DNA from: Micromonospora profundi
GTDB lineage: Bacteria > Actinomycetota > Actinomycetes > Mycobacteriales > Micromonosporaceae
Length of the DNA: 64,000 bases
Direction: 5' to 3'
NCBI RefSeq assembly: GCF_011927785.1
Contig: NZ_JAATJK010000001.1
Coordinates: 3,691,001-3,755,000, forward strand
Positions 8,473 to 17,702 of the stretch are shown here, piece by piece (position 1 is the stretch's first letter; the number at the start of each line of letters is the position of its first letter). The notes under the pieces were generated by a model. That model was not told the origin of the DNA, made no database searches, and saw only the letters and a list, made by a program, of their open reading frames with translations. Position numbers and translations under genes: made by a program.

Positions 8473-9021
8473 TCAGGACGGCCAGGCGCGGCTGAGCAGC
8501 TCGCGGGTGTCGCTGAGCAGTTGCGGCAGAACCTTCGTGCGGCCGATCACCGGCATGAAGTTCGCGTCGCCGCCCCAGCGGGGCACCACGTGCTGGTGCA
8601 GGTGGGCGGCGATGCCGGCGCCGGCCACGCCGCCCTGGTTCATCCCCAGGTTGAAGCCGTGCGCGTTGCTCACCTTGCGGATCACCCGCATGGCGGTCTG
8701 GGTGTACGACGCCAGCTCGATGGTCTCCGGCACGTCCAGGTCGGTGTAGTCGGCGACGTGCCGGTAGGGGCAGATCAACAGGTGCCCCGGGTTGTACGGG
8801 TAGAGGTTGAGCACCACGAAGACGCGCTCGCCTCGGGCCACCACGAGGCTCTCCTCCGGCGGCAGCCCCGGGGCCAGGCAGAACGGGCAGCCGGTCGGCT
8901 TCTCGTAGCCCTCGGTGGGGCGGTCCTCGCCGGAGATGTAGGTCATCCGGTGCGGCGTCCAGAGCCGCTCCAGGCCGTCCGCCATGCCACCGCTGTCCGT
9001 GTGCCGTTCCGCCCCTGTCAC
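8473..9021 (-). CDS. HIT family nucleotide hydrolase/phosphorylase
   Basis: A histidine-triad protein that acts on dinucleoside polyphosphates or AMP-linked substrates through a covalent His-AMP intermediate. The HIT motif is AHLHQHVVPRW (about residues 140-150). CPFC near residue 45, with downstream histidines, looks like the zinc-binding site of the Ap4A-phosphorylase-like members. Its mycobacterial counterpart lies between pgsA1 and thrS, and here too thrS is close upstream on the same strand, separated by a peptidase gene on the other strand. The GTG at 9021 is preceded by GGATCGG. Confidence 0.9.
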   Translation of the reverse strand: MTGAERHTDSGGMADGLERLWTPHRMTYISGEDRPTEGYEKPTGCPFCLAPGLPPEESLVVARGERVFVVLNLYPYNPGHLLICPYRHVADYTDLDVPETIELASYTQTAMRVIRKVSNAHGFNLGMNQGGVAGAGIAAHLHQHVVPRWGGDANFMPVIGRTKVLPQLLSDTRELLSRAWPS

Positions 9022-9093
9022 GAGCCGATCCTACGGAGCCGTGCGGGCGAGCCGCGACACCCATCGCCAGGAAACCCCACTTGCTGCAAGTTG

Positions 9094-9111
9094 TTGACGG
9101 ATCGACGTCAA
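9094..9111. promoter_or_regulatory. Inverted repeat ttgacg-N6-cgtcaa upstream of the M15 peptidase
   Basis: A perfect 6 bp inverted repeat with a 6 bp spacer, about 55 bp before the peptidase start. The left half also resembles a -35 hexamer, so the repeat could be an operator overlapping the promoter. The region (9060-9150) is distinctly AT-richer than its flanks. Confidence 0.45.
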
Positions 9112-9163
9112 TACCTGAAACTTCCATGCATTCACACAGTTCCATTTAGCGATGGAGGGGTAC

Positions 9164-9892
9164 ATGATCCAAAGGCTCGGCAGGATCCTCGCGGCACTGG
9201 CTCTGACCGCCGCCACCACTGTGGCCGGCGTCACCCTCACCGCCGGTGCCGCACAGGCGGACGGCTGCTACACCTGGGGCCGCGCCCTCTCCCAGGGGAT
9301 GTCCGGCGAAGACGTACGGCAACTCCAGATCCGGGTCGCCGGCTACCCCGGCTACGCCGCGGTGCTCACCATCGACGGCGCGTTCGGCGCCGCCACCCGC
9401 TCCGCGGTGATCCGCTTCCAGCAGGCGTACGGGCTTTCCGCCGACGGGGTGGCCGGAGCGCAGACCTTCAACCGCCTCTACGCCCTCCAGGACGACGACT
9501 GCACGCCTGCCAACTTCAGCTACGCCGAGCTGAACAACTGCAACAGCACCTGGTCCGGCGGCGCGGTCGCGGCGAGCACAGCGCGGTTCAACGCGCTCGT
9601 CTCGATGTGGAAGCTCCAGGCCCTACGGCACGCCCTCGGGGACGTGAACATCGTGATCAGCAGCGGCTTCCGCAGCGCCGCCTGCAACAACGCGGTCGGT
9701 GGGGCATCGAACAGCAGGCACATGTACGGCGACGGAGTGGACCTGGTGGGGTCGCCCTCGTTCTGCCGGCTGGCCCAGCAGGCCCGCTACCACGGGTTCG
9801 GGCAGATCCTCGGCCCCGGCTACCCGGCCCACAACGACCACACCCACGTGGCGGCGGTAGGCGGCTGGTCAGCGCCGAACTGCGGCATCTGA
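9164..9892 (+). CDS. Secreted peptidoglycan-binding M15 family D-Ala-D-Ala carboxypeptidase-like protein
   Basis: The protein starts with a signal peptide (arginine, then a hydrophobic core, cleavage after about AGAAQA). Next comes a PG-binding-1 domain of about 60 residues (MSGEDVRQLQIRV ... IDGAFGAATRSAV). The C-terminal M15 zinc peptidase domain has its ligands in SRHMYGDGVD (His and Asp) and NDHTHV (His). The order matches the Zn D-Ala-D-Ala carboxypeptidase of Streptomyces albus. It probably trims peptide stems outside the cell. I chose ATG 9164 over 9152 because GGAGGGG lies between the two. It is divergent from the HIT gene. Confidence 0.9.
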   Translation: MIQRLGRILAALALTAATTVAGVTLTAGAAQADGCYTWGRALSQGMSGEDVRQLQIRVAGYPGYAAVLTIDGAFGAATRSAVIRFQQAYGLSADGVAGAQTFNRLYALQDDDCTPANFSYAELNNCNSTWSGGAVAASTARFNALVSMWKLQALRHALGDVNIVISSGFRSAACNNAVGGASNSRHMYGDGVDLVGSPSFCRLAQQARYHGFGQILGPGYPAHNDHTHVAAVGGWSAPNCGI

Positions 9893-9923
9893 CAGCCACC
9901 CCGGCCCGCGCCGCCGCGGTGCG

Positions 9924-11933
9924 TTACTCCGCGGCGGCGGACGGGCCGACGTTCGTGCGGGAGCTCACCACGTCCAGGACGTGGGTCACCGCCTCGGCGA
10001 TCGGCACCCCGTTGCGCTGGGAGCCGTCGCGGTAGCGGAACGACACCGTCCCGGCGGCCACGTCGTCGTCACCGGCGATGACCATGAACGGGATCTTCTG
10101 CTGCTGCGCGGTGCGGATCTTCTTCTGCATCCGGTCGTCACCCGCGTCCACCTGCGCCCGGATGCCCTCCGCGCGCAGGGCGGCGACGAAGCCGTGCAGG
10201 TAGTCGGTGTGGTCCTCACGGATCGGGATGCCGACCACCTGCACGGGCGCCAGCCAGGCCGGGAACGCCCCCGCGTAGTGCTCGGTGAGCACACCGAAGA
10301 ACCGCTCGATCGAGCCGAACAGCGCACGGTGGATCATCACGGGCCGCTGCCGGGTGCCGTCGGCGGCCTGGTACTCCAGCCCGAACCGCTCCGGCTGGTT
10401 GAAGTCGACCTGGATCGTGGACATCTGCCACGTCCGGCCGATCGCGTCCCGCGCCTGCACGGAGATCTTCGGCCCGTAGAACGCCGCGCCGCCCGGGTCG
10501 GGCACCAACTCCAGACCGGAGGTCTCGGCGGCGGTCCGCAGCGCCTCGGTCGCCTCCGCCCAGTCCTCGTCGGCGCCGATGAACTTGGGCGAGTCGTCCC
10601 GGGTCGACAGCTCCAGGTAGAAGTCGTCGAGGCCGTAGTCGCGCAGCAGGTCCAGCACGAAGCTGAGCAGCGTGGACAGCTCACCGGCCATCTGCTCGCG
10701 GGTGCAGTAGATGTGCGAGTCGTCCTGGGTCAGGCCACGGACCCGGGTCAGGCCGTGCACGACGCCGGACTTCTCGTACCGGTAGACGGTGCCGAACTCG
10801 AACATGCGCAGCGGCAGCTCACGGTACGAACGCCCACGCGACCTGAAGATCAGGTTGTGCATAGGGCAGTTCATGGCCTTGAGGTAGTAGTCCGCGCCCT
10901 CCAGTTGCATGGGCGGGAACATCGTGTCCGCGTAGTACGGCAGGTGCCCGGAGGTCTGGAACAGCTGCGCCTTGGAGATGTGTGGGGTGTTGACGAACTC
11001 GTACCCCGCCTCCTCGTGCCGCCGCCGCGAGTACTGCTCCATCTCGCGGCGGATGATCCCGCCCTTGGGGTGGAAGACCGCCAGGCCGGACCCGATCTCG
11101 TCGGGGAAGCTGAACAGGTCCAGGTCCGCGCCGAGCTTCCGGTGGTCGCGCCGCGCGGCCTCCTCCAACAGCTTCAGGTACGCCTTCAGCTCGTCGCGGG
11201 TCGGCCACGCGGTGCCGTACACCCGTTGCAGTTGGGGGTTCTTCTCCGAGCCGCGCCAGTACGCGGCGGCGGAGCGCATCAGCTTGAACGCGCCGATCAG
11301 TCGGGTGGTGGGCAGGTGCGGCCCGCGGCACAGGTCCGACCAGCAGACCTTGTCCTCCTTGGCGTCGAGGTTGTCGTAGATGGTCAGCTCGCCGCCGCCG
11401 ACCTCCATCACCTCGGCCGTGTCCAGACCCTCGCCCTTGACGTCGATCAACTCCAGCTTGAACGGCTCCTCGGCCAGCTCGGCGCGAGCCTCGTCGAGGC
11501 TGCCGAAGCGACGACGGCGGAACCGCTGCCCGGACTTGATGATCTCCTGCATGCGCTTTTCGAGCTTGCTGAGGTCGTCGGGCTGGAACGGCTTGTCGAC
11601 GTCGAAGTCGTAGTAGAAGCCGTTCTCGATCGGCGGGCCGATGCCGAGTTTGGCCTCGGGGAAGACGTCCTGCACAGCCTGGGCGAGCACGTGGGCGGTG
11701 GAGTGGCGCAGCACGTTGAGCCCGTCGGGCGAGTCCAGGCTGACCGGCTCGACGACGGTCTCCTCGGCCGGCACCCAGTCCAGGTCACGGAGCTGGCCCT
11801 GCGGGTCGCGGACCACGACGATCGCCTTGGGGCCGTTCGCGGGCAGTCCGGCCGCGGCCACCGCGTCGGCCGCCGTCGTCCCGGCGGCGACGACGACAGG
11901 GTCGGCCACGGCGGGGGTACGGGGTGCGGACAC
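9924..11933 (-). CDS. thrS: Threonine--tRNA ligase
   Basis: A class II aminoacyl-tRNA synthetase charging tRNA-Thr, 669 residues from the chosen start. The order is standard: a TGS domain at the N-terminus, then the editing/second additional domain with [11 protein letters not shown], the catalytic core (zinc Cys in NCPMHN, motif 2 around [12 protein letters not shown], motif 3 [11 protein letters not shown]), and the anticodon-binding domain ([11 protein letters not shown]). The open frame extends upstream, but GTG 11933 is the right start: AAGGAG lies 7 bases before it, and the TGS domain starts directly after. No T-box consensus is visible in the leader. Confidence 0.96.
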   Translation of the reverse strand: MSAPRTPAVADPVVVAAGTTAADAVAAAGLPANGPKAIVVVRDPQGQLRDLDWVPAEETVVEPVSLDSPDGLNVLRHSTAHVLAQAVQDVFPEAKLGIGPPIENGFYYDFDVDKPFQPDDLSKLEKRMQEIIKSGQRFRRRRFGSLDEARAELAEEPFKLELIDVKGEGLDTAEVMEVGGGELTIYDNLDAKEDKVCWSDLCRGPHLPTTRLIGAFKLMRSAAAYWRGSEKNPQLQRVYGTAWPTRDELKAYLKLLEEAARRDHRKLGADLDLFSFPDEIGSGLAVFHPKGGIIRREMEQYSRRRHEEAGYEFVNTPHISKAQLFQTSGHLPYYADTMFPPMQLEGADYYLKAMNCPMHNLIFRSRGRSYRELPLRMFEFGTVYRYEKSGVVHGLTRVRGLTQDDSHIYCTREQMAGELSTLLSFVLDLLRDYGLDDFYLELSTRDDSPKFIGADEDWAEATEALRTAAETSGLELVPDPGGAAFYGPKISVQARDAIGRTWQMSTIQVDFNQPERFGLEYQAADGTRQRPVMIHRALFGSIERFFGVLTEHYAGAFPAWLAPVQVVGIPIREDHTDYLHGFVAALRAEGIRAQVDAGDDRMQKKIRTAQQQKIPFMVIAGDDDVAAGTVSFRYRDGSQRNGVPIAEAVTHVLDVVSSRTNVGPSAAAE

Positions 11934-12120
11934 GGTGACTCCTTCAAGTGGTACGAAACGGGGCCGTCCTCGGCTCCTGCCGATGCTATCGGTCGACCCA
12001 TCCCCGGCAGGGAAGGGCACCGTGTGAACGGCCGGCATTGAACCTTTCGCGCCCGGCAGCCGAACTATCAGGTGTGGCCGGAACCGGTGCCGGTCGCGTC
12101 GACACGGATGGGGGCACGAG

Positions 12121-13128
12121 ATGGCGAGCACGTACGGCGGTGGCCGCCTGCGGCGGATCGCGGCGGTGACCGCGCTGTCCGCCACCGGGCTGCTGCTCTG
12201 GTCCGGCACGGCGGCGTACGCGGCGGATGTGACGACCACTCCGACCCAGGCCCGGCAGGGTGACGCGGTACGGCTGGAGTTCAGCGTGCCCGAGGAGCGG
12301 GCCGGCACCACCACCCGCCAGGTGGAGGTCCGGTTGCCGGCCGACGCACCGGTGGCGGAGGTCTACCCGATGTCGGTCGACGGCTGGGCTCCCAAGATCA
12401 GCTCCCGTACGCTCGACAAGCCGGTCGCCGGCATCCACTCCGGCGGCGTGAGCACCGTGACCTCCGCGGTGACCTGGGTTCGTGTCGGCGCGAGCACGCC
12501 CGGCCCGGCCCGCCTGGCGCTGTCCATGGGCCCGCTGCCGCAGACCGAGCGGCTCACCTTCGAGGTCGTCCAGACGTACGCCGACGGGACGGTGGTCCGC
12601 TGGGCCGGCGCCGACGGCGCGCATCCGGCCCCGGTGCTCACCCTCCTGCCCGCGGCGGCGGGCGCGGCCGGACCCGCCGGGCATGGTGGTCACGGCGCCC
12701 CGGCAGCCGGCGCGGCGGCCGGCCCAGGAGCCGGTGCGGACGACGGCGCTGGCACCAATGGCGGGGCCGGCACCAATGGCGGGGCCGGCGCCGACGGTGC
12801 GGCGGTGGCCGGGACCAACAGCGCGGGCGAGGAGTCCGGCAACGCCGACGCCATGCTGGCCGCCGGCCTGGTGGCAGGGCTGGGCGGCGGCGCGGCGATC
12901 GGCTGGCTGGTCAGCCGGTTGCGCCGCCGCGACCCGGCCGAACGCACGGCGCTGGCCGAGGTGACCGGCGCTACGGAGGCCGAATCGGTGTCGGCAGCTA
13001 CGCCGCCCGACAGCCCGGCAGCATCCACGGAGGCGGCAGTTGCGCTGCCGGAGAGCCCGGCCGCGTCGACGCTGCCGACCGCCGCCGCAGAACTGGCCTC
13101 GGCAGCGACTCCTGCCCGCAGCGGCTGA
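12121..13128 (+). CDS. Secreted, C-terminally anchored YcnI-like (DUF1775) protein
   Basis: The signal peptide covers residues 1-35 (cleavage near AAYA-AD). A beta-rich DUF1775/YcnI domain follows to about residue 175; family members are linked to copper handling and show features such as [18 protein letters not shown] and GWAPKI. Next is an 80-residue Gly/Ala linker with a short internal repeat (GTNGGA twice). One transmembrane helix (about residues 240-258) and a basic stop-transfer RLRRRD precede a low-complexity Ala/Thr/Glu tail. No copper gene is nearby. The ATG follows GATGGGGGCACGAG. Confidence 0.8.
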   Translation: MASTYGGGRLRRIAAVTALSATGLLLWSGTAAYAADVTTTPTQARQGDAVRLEFSVPEERAGTTTRQVEVRLPADAPVAEVYPMSVDGWAPKISSRTLDKPVAGIHSGGVSTVTSAVTWVRVGASTPGPARLALSMGPLPQTERLTFEVVQTYADGTVVRWAGADGAHPAPVLTLLPAAAGAAGPAGHGGHGAPAAGAAAGPGAGADDGAGTNGGAGTNGGAGADGAAVAGTNSAGEESGNADAMLAAGLVAGLGGGAAIGWLVSRLRRRDPAERTALAEVTGATEAESVSAATPPDSPAASTEAAVALPESPAASTLPTAAAELASAATPARSG

Positions 13129-13296
13129 GGCCCACCGCGCCCTCCACCGACGGACCTTTCCCCCTGCCCGAGCGAGGCGCCCTCCGTGCGTGACGTGACC
13201 CACCCCCGGGAGGGCGGGCTGTCGCGCGCAGCCGGTGAGGCCGGGCCGCCACGCGGGCAGGACGCCGGTCAGTAAGAGCACCCCGCGGCCCGGCGG

Positions 13297-14217
13297 TCAG
13301 GGCAGCCAGGATGGCAGCGGCTCGCGGGCCGCCAGCCATGCCTCGGGCACTCCCCCGGGCGTGCCGACGCCGGTGTACGCGGCCACTACCGCGCCGGCGA
13401 TGGCGGCCGTGGTGTCCACGTCCCCGCCGGCCTGAACGCAGACCCGGATCGCCGCCGGGTAGTCGTCGAGGTACGTGGCCGCGACCCAGAGGGTGAACGC
13501 GACGGTGTCCTGGGCGGTCACGCGCGAGCCGTTGCCGAGCGCCGCCACCACCCGGGGCAGCGGCCGGCCGAGCAGCCCGATGGCCCGCTGCACACAGCGG
13601 TGCACCTCGGTGCCCGGGTCGATGGCGGCGGCGATGCCGGCGAGCAGCCGGTCCGGTGCGGGCCGGTGGCCGTCGAGGCGGGCCCGGGCGGCGAGCGCGG
13701 CGGCGACGGCCACGGCGACCGCGCCGGCGATCCCCTCGGAATGCGCGTGGGTCACCTCGGCCGAGGCGCGGGCCTGCGCTGCGGCACGGGCCGTGGAGTC
13801 GGCGAAGTACGCGCCGAGCGGGCCGACCCGCATCGCCGCGCCATTGCCGCAGGAGCCCTGCCCGTCGAAGGCGGACGCGGCGGCCACCGGCCACGGGGTG
13901 CCGGTGCGGATCAGCCGCAGGATCAACATCGCGCCGGGGCCGTAGCCCCGCTGCGCGGCGCAACGCTCGGCGAACGCCAGTGCCAGCCGGTCCCTGTCGA
14001 TGCTGCCGGACGCGGCCAGCTCGGCGACCACCGAGCAGGCCATCTCGGTGTCGTCGGTCCACTCCCAGGGCGGCGGCGGCAGGGTCGCCTCGGTGAGCTG
14101 CTCCGGTGCCGGCCCCGACAGGAAGAACTGCGCGCCGAGCGCGTCGCCGGTGGAGAGGCCGGCGAGGCTGTCCCGGGCGAGCGCCAGGCGGGCGTCGGCA
14201 AACAGGGTGAAGGACAT
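13297..14217 (-). CDS. ADP-ribosylglycohydrolase family protein
   Basis: This is a DraG/ARH-type enzyme that removes ADP-ribose from proteins or small molecules using a binuclear metal centre. Its metal-binding motifs are all present: LSTGDALGAQFF near the N-terminus, WTDDTEM, and the C-terminal GGDVDTTAAIAGAVVAAYTG. The 306 residues match the family. The target is not deducible. No ADP-ribosyltransferase is visible near it. It is transcribed divergently from the two-component system, with a 73 bp gap shared by the promoters. Confidence 0.92.
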   Translation of the reverse strand: MSFTLFADARLALARDSLAGLSTGDALGAQFFLSGPAPEQLTEATLPPPPWEWTDDTEMACSVVAELAASGSIDRDRLALAFAERCAAQRGYGPGAMLILRLIRTGTPWPVAAASAFDGQGSCGNGAAMRVGPLGAYFADSTARAAAQARASAEVTHAHSEGIAGAVAVAVAAALAARARLDGHRPAPDRLLAGIAAAIDPGTEVHRCVQRAIGLLGRPLPRVVAALGNGSRVTAQDTVAFTLWVAATYLDDYPAAIRVCVQAGGDVDTTAAIAGAVVAAYTGVGTPGGVPEAWLAAREPLPSWLP

Positions 14218-14290
14218 CGCTGTACCAGCTTGCCCCGTTCCCAGGTACGTCGCAACGCGATCAACTTGCCAGGCAAAGTACGGTCTTGTC

Positions 14291-14980
14291 GTGGCCTCCG
14301 TGCTCCTGGTCGAAGACGATCACGTCGTACGCGGCGCGATGCTGCGGTCCCTCGCCGACCGGGGGCACGCGGTGCACGCCGTGGGCACAGCGCTGGACGC
14401 GCTGCGCCGGGTCGCCGCGGAGACACCTGACCTGGTCGTCCTGGACCTGGGCCTGCCCGACCTGGACGGCTCGGACGCATTGCGGATGCTGCGTGGCATC
14501 ACCGACATCCCGATCATCATCGCCACCGCTCGCGACGACGAGCAGTCCGTGGTCAAGCTGCTGCGCGCCGGTGCCGACGACTACATGGTGAAGCCGTTCA
14601 CCGGTGCCCACCTGGATGCCCGGATCACCACGGTGCTGCGTCGGGCCGGGCGGGCCAGCCGGACGGTGCAGCCGGCGGTGCACGTCGTGGGCGGGCTGCG
14701 GGTGGACGTCGGTGAGCGCAGCGCGGTCCTCGACGGGGAGCCGCTGGCGCTGACCCGCAAGGAATTCGACCTACTGGCCTATCTCGCCGCACGACCCGGG
14801 CGGGTAGTGTCCCGCCGCGAACTCTTGGAGGAGGTATGGCGGCAGCCATCGGTCGGCGAGGATCAGACCATCGACGTTCACCTGTACTGGCTTCGCCGAA
14901 AGATGGGCGAGTCCGCGGCGAAGCCGCGCTACCTGCGCACCGTGCGGGGGGTCGGGTTCCGGCTGGTGGCACCGGACTGA
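14291..14980 (+). CDS. Two-component response regulator, OmpR/PhoB family
   Basis: The receiver domain (1-115) has the acidic pair EDD at residues 8-10, the phosphoacceptor Asp at residue 52 (VVLDLGLPD), and Lys in YMVKPF. The winged-helix DNA-binding domain (about 135-229) has the typical LTRKEFDLLAYLAARPG and DVHLYWLRRKMG. GTG 14291 was chosen because translation from it begins directly with the first receiver strand. No clear Shine-Dalgarno is visible, so the mRNA may be leaderless. It is coupled to the sensor kinase at 14977, so its partner is evident; the signal is unknown. Confidence 0.93.
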   Translation: MASVLLVEDDHVVRGAMLRSLADRGHAVHAVGTALDALRRVAAETPDLVVLDLGLPDLDGSDALRMLRGITDIPIIIATARDDEQSVVKLLRAGADDYMVKPFTGAHLDARITTVLRRAGRASRTVQPAVHVVGGLRVDVGERSAVLDGEPLALTRKEFDLLAYLAARPGRVVSRRELLEEVWRQPSVGEDQTIDVHLYWLRRKMGESAAKPRYLRTVRGVGFRLVAPD

Positions 14981-16413
14981 GGACAGCGCTGGCCCTTCTC
15001 ACGGCCGGCATGTGCAGCCTCGTCGCGCTCGTCTTCCTGGTTCCACTGGGGTTGAGTCTGCGTGAGCAGACCCGCGAGGAGGCGATCGCCGACGCGGCCC
15101 GCCGCAGCGCGCTGGTGACCGGGGCGCTGGCGGTGAGCACCGACCCGGCGGTGGTCGAGCGGGCCGTGGTGGCCAGCGCCGAGGGCGCCCCGACCCGGCC
15201 GGTGGTGCACGGGCTCGGGTTGGACGAGTCCGCCGGCCGGGCAAGCGACAGCGACCTGGCGCGGGCCCGCGCCGACCTGCGCTCGCTTGTCGCCGACGTC
15301 GACGGCGGGGTGGTCCGACTGGACCCTGTGGTCCTGGGCGACCAGACGGCGGTGGTCGAGGTTTTCGTACCGGACTCGCGGCTGGGCGAGGGCGCCGGCG
15401 GCACGTGGTTGCTGCTGTTCGCCGTCGGCGCGGCGATGGTCGGCGCGGCGGTGATCGTGGTCGACCGGGTCGCCGCCCGCGCGGTGGACTCGACGCGGGG
15501 TCTGGTCAAGGCGGCGCTCTCGATCGGCGACGGCGACCTTGGCGTACGCGTGGAGCCGACCGGCCCCCGCGAGCTGGCCGAGGCCGGGTACGCGTTCAAC
15601 CGGATGGCCGATCGGCTGGACGCCGCCCGCACCGACGAGCGGGAGTTGGTGGCGGACCTGTCACACCGGCTGCGTACCCCGTTGACAGTGCTCCGGCTGG
15701 ACGCTGAGGCGTTGGAGTCCGACGACACGAGCGTGGGTTCGTTCAGTCAGGCGGAGCTGGACCGGCTGCGGGGCATCCGGCGGATCCGGCAGGCGATCGT
15801 CACCCTTGAAGGTGAGATCGACGTGCTGATCAAGACCACCCGCAAGGCGGTGGCGCACGAGGCCGGGCCGGCGATGTGTGACGTCAGCGAGGTGGTGCGG
15901 GACCGGATGGTCTTCTGGGCCGCGCTGGCCGGCGACCAGAACCGGCCGCATCGAGTGATCGGGGCGCAGCTGCGCATCCCCGCTCCGGTGCCGCGTGCCG
16001 AACTGGCCGCCGCGCTCGACGCGGTGATCGGCAACGTCTTCCGCTACACCCCGCAGGGGACGGCGTTCGAGGTGGCCGTGTCCCGCCGCGACGGGTACGT
16101 GGCGATCCGGGTGGACGACGCGGGCCCCGGCATCCCCGACCCGGACCGGGCGCTGCGCCGGGGCACCAGCGACCAGGGCTCGACAGGGCTCGGCCTGGAC
16201 ATCGCCAAGCGGGTGTCGTTGCAGGCCAACGGATCGGTGAGCATCGACCGGGCGCGGCTCGGTGGTGCCAGCGTGGTGATGTTGCTCGCCGACCCGGAGG
16301 CTACGCCCCGTCAGGTCAGCCGGTTCGGCCTGGTCGGTCGGATGGCGCGGGACGCCCGGGACCCGAAGACGAGCGGCCGGCGCTGGCCCCGGCAGCGCCC
16401 CACCGACACCTGA
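14977..16413 (+). CDS. Sensor histidine kinase, partner of the preceding regulator
   Basis: A membrane sensor kinase of about 478 residues. It has a transmembrane helix at 4-26, an extracytoplasmic region of about 110 residues, a second helix near 145-165, a HAMP domain, and the HisKA box LSHRLRTPL with phosphoacceptor His at about residue 230. The N box is in AALDAVIGNVFRYT, G1 is DDAGPGIPD (about 381) and G2 is GSTGLGLDIA (about 401). The start is uncertain: no ATG or GTG lies at the expected place. A CTG at 14977 would overlap the regulator's TGA (CTGA) and give a normal N-terminus; ATG 15010 would cut into the first helix. Confidence 0.9.
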   Translation: MRTALALLTAGMCSLVALVFLVPLGLSLREQTREEAIADAARRSALVTGALAVSTDPAVVERAVVASAEGAPTRPVVHGLGLDESAGRASDSDLARARADLRSLVADVDGGVVRLDPVVLGDQTAVVEVFVPDSRLGEGAGGTWLLLFAVGAAMVGAAVIVVDRVAARAVDSTRGLVKAALSIGDGDLGVRVEPTGPRELAEAGYAFNRMADRLDAARTDERELVADLSHRLRTPLTVLRLDAEALESDDTSVGSFSQAELDRLRGIRRIRQAIVTLEGEIDVLIKTTRKAVAHEAGPAMCDVSEVVRDRMVFWAALAGDQNRPHRVIGAQLRIPAPVPRAELAAALDAVIGNVFRYTPQGTAFEVAVSRRDGYVAIRVDDAGPGIPDPDRALRRGTSDQGSTGLGLDIAKRVSLQANGSVSIDRARLGGASVVMLLADPEATPRQVSRFGLVGRMARDARDPKTSGRRWPRQRPTDT

Positions 16414-16679
16414 TCGGCGCCCTCCCGAGGGCGGCTGACGGGCGCGGGCTGTGCGCTGGCGCAAGTCTTCCTTAGATCGCAATTAACGAGCGTGATGAAG
16501 CGGTCGCGGGCTGCCAGGATCAGTAAACGAACCCACCAGTTCCACCGGTCAGCGCATCGCGCACCCACGGGCCGGTGGAGCCGCGCGCGCGGCGGGAGTC
16601 CAGGTCCCCCCACACCCCACGCTCCCGCCGCGCGCCCTGCTCCCCCGCCACGCGAGCCCGTCCGGCCCGCGCAATGGGC

Positions 16680-17702
16680 TCAGCTCGCGGTGGCGAGGTG
16701 GGCGTCGATCTCGGCGATGATCCGCTGCTTGCCGGCGGGGTCGAGGAACGACGCGGTCACCGCGTTGCGGGCCAGCCCGGCCAGCTCCCGCGGACCTGCC
16801 CCGAGCAGTCGGGCCGCCACCGCGTACTCGTCGTTGAGGGTGGTGCCGAACATCGGCGGGTCGTCGGAGTTGATTGTGACAAGCAGCCCGGCTTCGACGA
16901 GCCGGGGCAGCGGGTGCTCGTCGAGGCTCGCCACGGCCCGGGTCCGTACGTTCGACGTCGGGCAGATCTCCATCCCGATCTGCCGCTCGGCCAGGTACGT
17001 GAGCAGTTCCGGGTCCTGTGCGGCGGAGATGCCGTGCCCGATCCGCTCGGCGCCCAGCTCGCGCAGCGCGTCCCAGACGGTCTGCGGGCCTGTGGTCTCC
17101 CCGGCGTGCGGCACCGAGCGGAGGCCGGCCGCGCGGGCCTGGTCGAAGAAGGGCCGGAACTGCGGCCGGGGTACGCCGATCTCCGGGCCGCCCAGCCCGA
17201 AGCTGATCAGCCCGTCGGGGCGCTCGTCGAGTGCGACGCGCAGCGTCTCCTCGGCCGCCGGCAGGCCTGCCTCACCGGGGATGTCGAAGCACCAGCGCAG
17301 GTCGAGGCCGAAGTCGGCGGCGGCGCGCTTGCGGGCGTCCTCGATCGCCTCGCAGAACGCCGGCGCGGGGATGCCCCTGCTCACGTGCGAGTAGGGGGTG
17401 ATGGTCAGCTCGGCGTAGCGGACGTGCTGGCGGGCCAGTTCCCGGGCCACCTCGTGGGTGAGGATCCAGACGTCCTCCGGGTCACGGATGAGGTCGACGA
17501 CGCTCAGGTAGACCTCGATGAAGTGCGCGAAGTCGCGGAACTCGAAGTAGTCGGCGAGCGCCTCGGGGTCGGCCGGCACCGGCGTGCGTCCCTCGTGCCG
17601 GGCGGCCAGCTCGGCGACGATCCGGGGCGAGGCGGAGCCGACGTGGTGCACGTGCAGCTCCACCTTGGGCAGGCCGGCGATGAAGGTGGACAGGTCGGTC
17701 AC
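16680..17702 (-). CDS. Adenosine deaminase
   Basis: A metal-dependent hydrolase converting adenosine to inosine in purine salvage, 340 residues. Zinc ligands and catalytic residues are seen in order: LPKVELHVHHVG (HxH), the catalytic SVPHAGE His/Glu region, GHGIS, and INSDDPPMFG near the C-terminus. The second position of the usual H-x-H-L-D-G is altered to HVHHVGS, so a related adenine/aminodeoxyfutalosine-type deaminase cannot be excluded. The GTG at 17702 follows AGGAG. Its first four bases overlap the stop of the methyltransferase gene upstream, which indicates translational coupling. Confidence 0.88.
   Translation of the reverse strand: MTDLSTFIAGLPKVELHVHHVGSASPRIVAELAARHEGRTPVPADPEALADYFEFRDFAHFIEVYLSVVDLIRDPEDVWILTHEVARELARQHVRYAELTITPYSHVSRGIPAPAFCEAIEDARKRAAADFGLDLRWCFDIPGEAGLPAAEETLRVALDERPDGLISFGLGGPEIGVPRPQFRPFFDQARAAGLRSVPHAGETTGPQTVWDALRELGAERIGHGISAAQDPELLTYLAERQIGMEICPTSNVRTRAVASLDEHPLPRLVEAGLLVTINSDDPPMFGTTLNDEYAVAARLLGAGPRELAGLARNAVTASFLDPAGKQRIIAEIDAHLATAS

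Noticed and set aside
9022..9163. Cyclic-di-AMP (ydaO-type) riboswitch before the M15 peptidase gene
   Set aside because: Such elements occur before actinobacterial wall hydrolases, but the gap of about 140 bp is too short and the conserved core is not visible.
11934..12120. T-box riboswitch before thrS
   Set aside because: The leader is short and I found no tggNaccgcg-type T-box sequence or specifier hairpin on the minus strand.
16414..16679. Small gene between the kinase and adenosine deaminase genes
   Set aside because: No frame with a ribosome binding site or coding-like composition; only a short AT-richer patch near 16470-16500.
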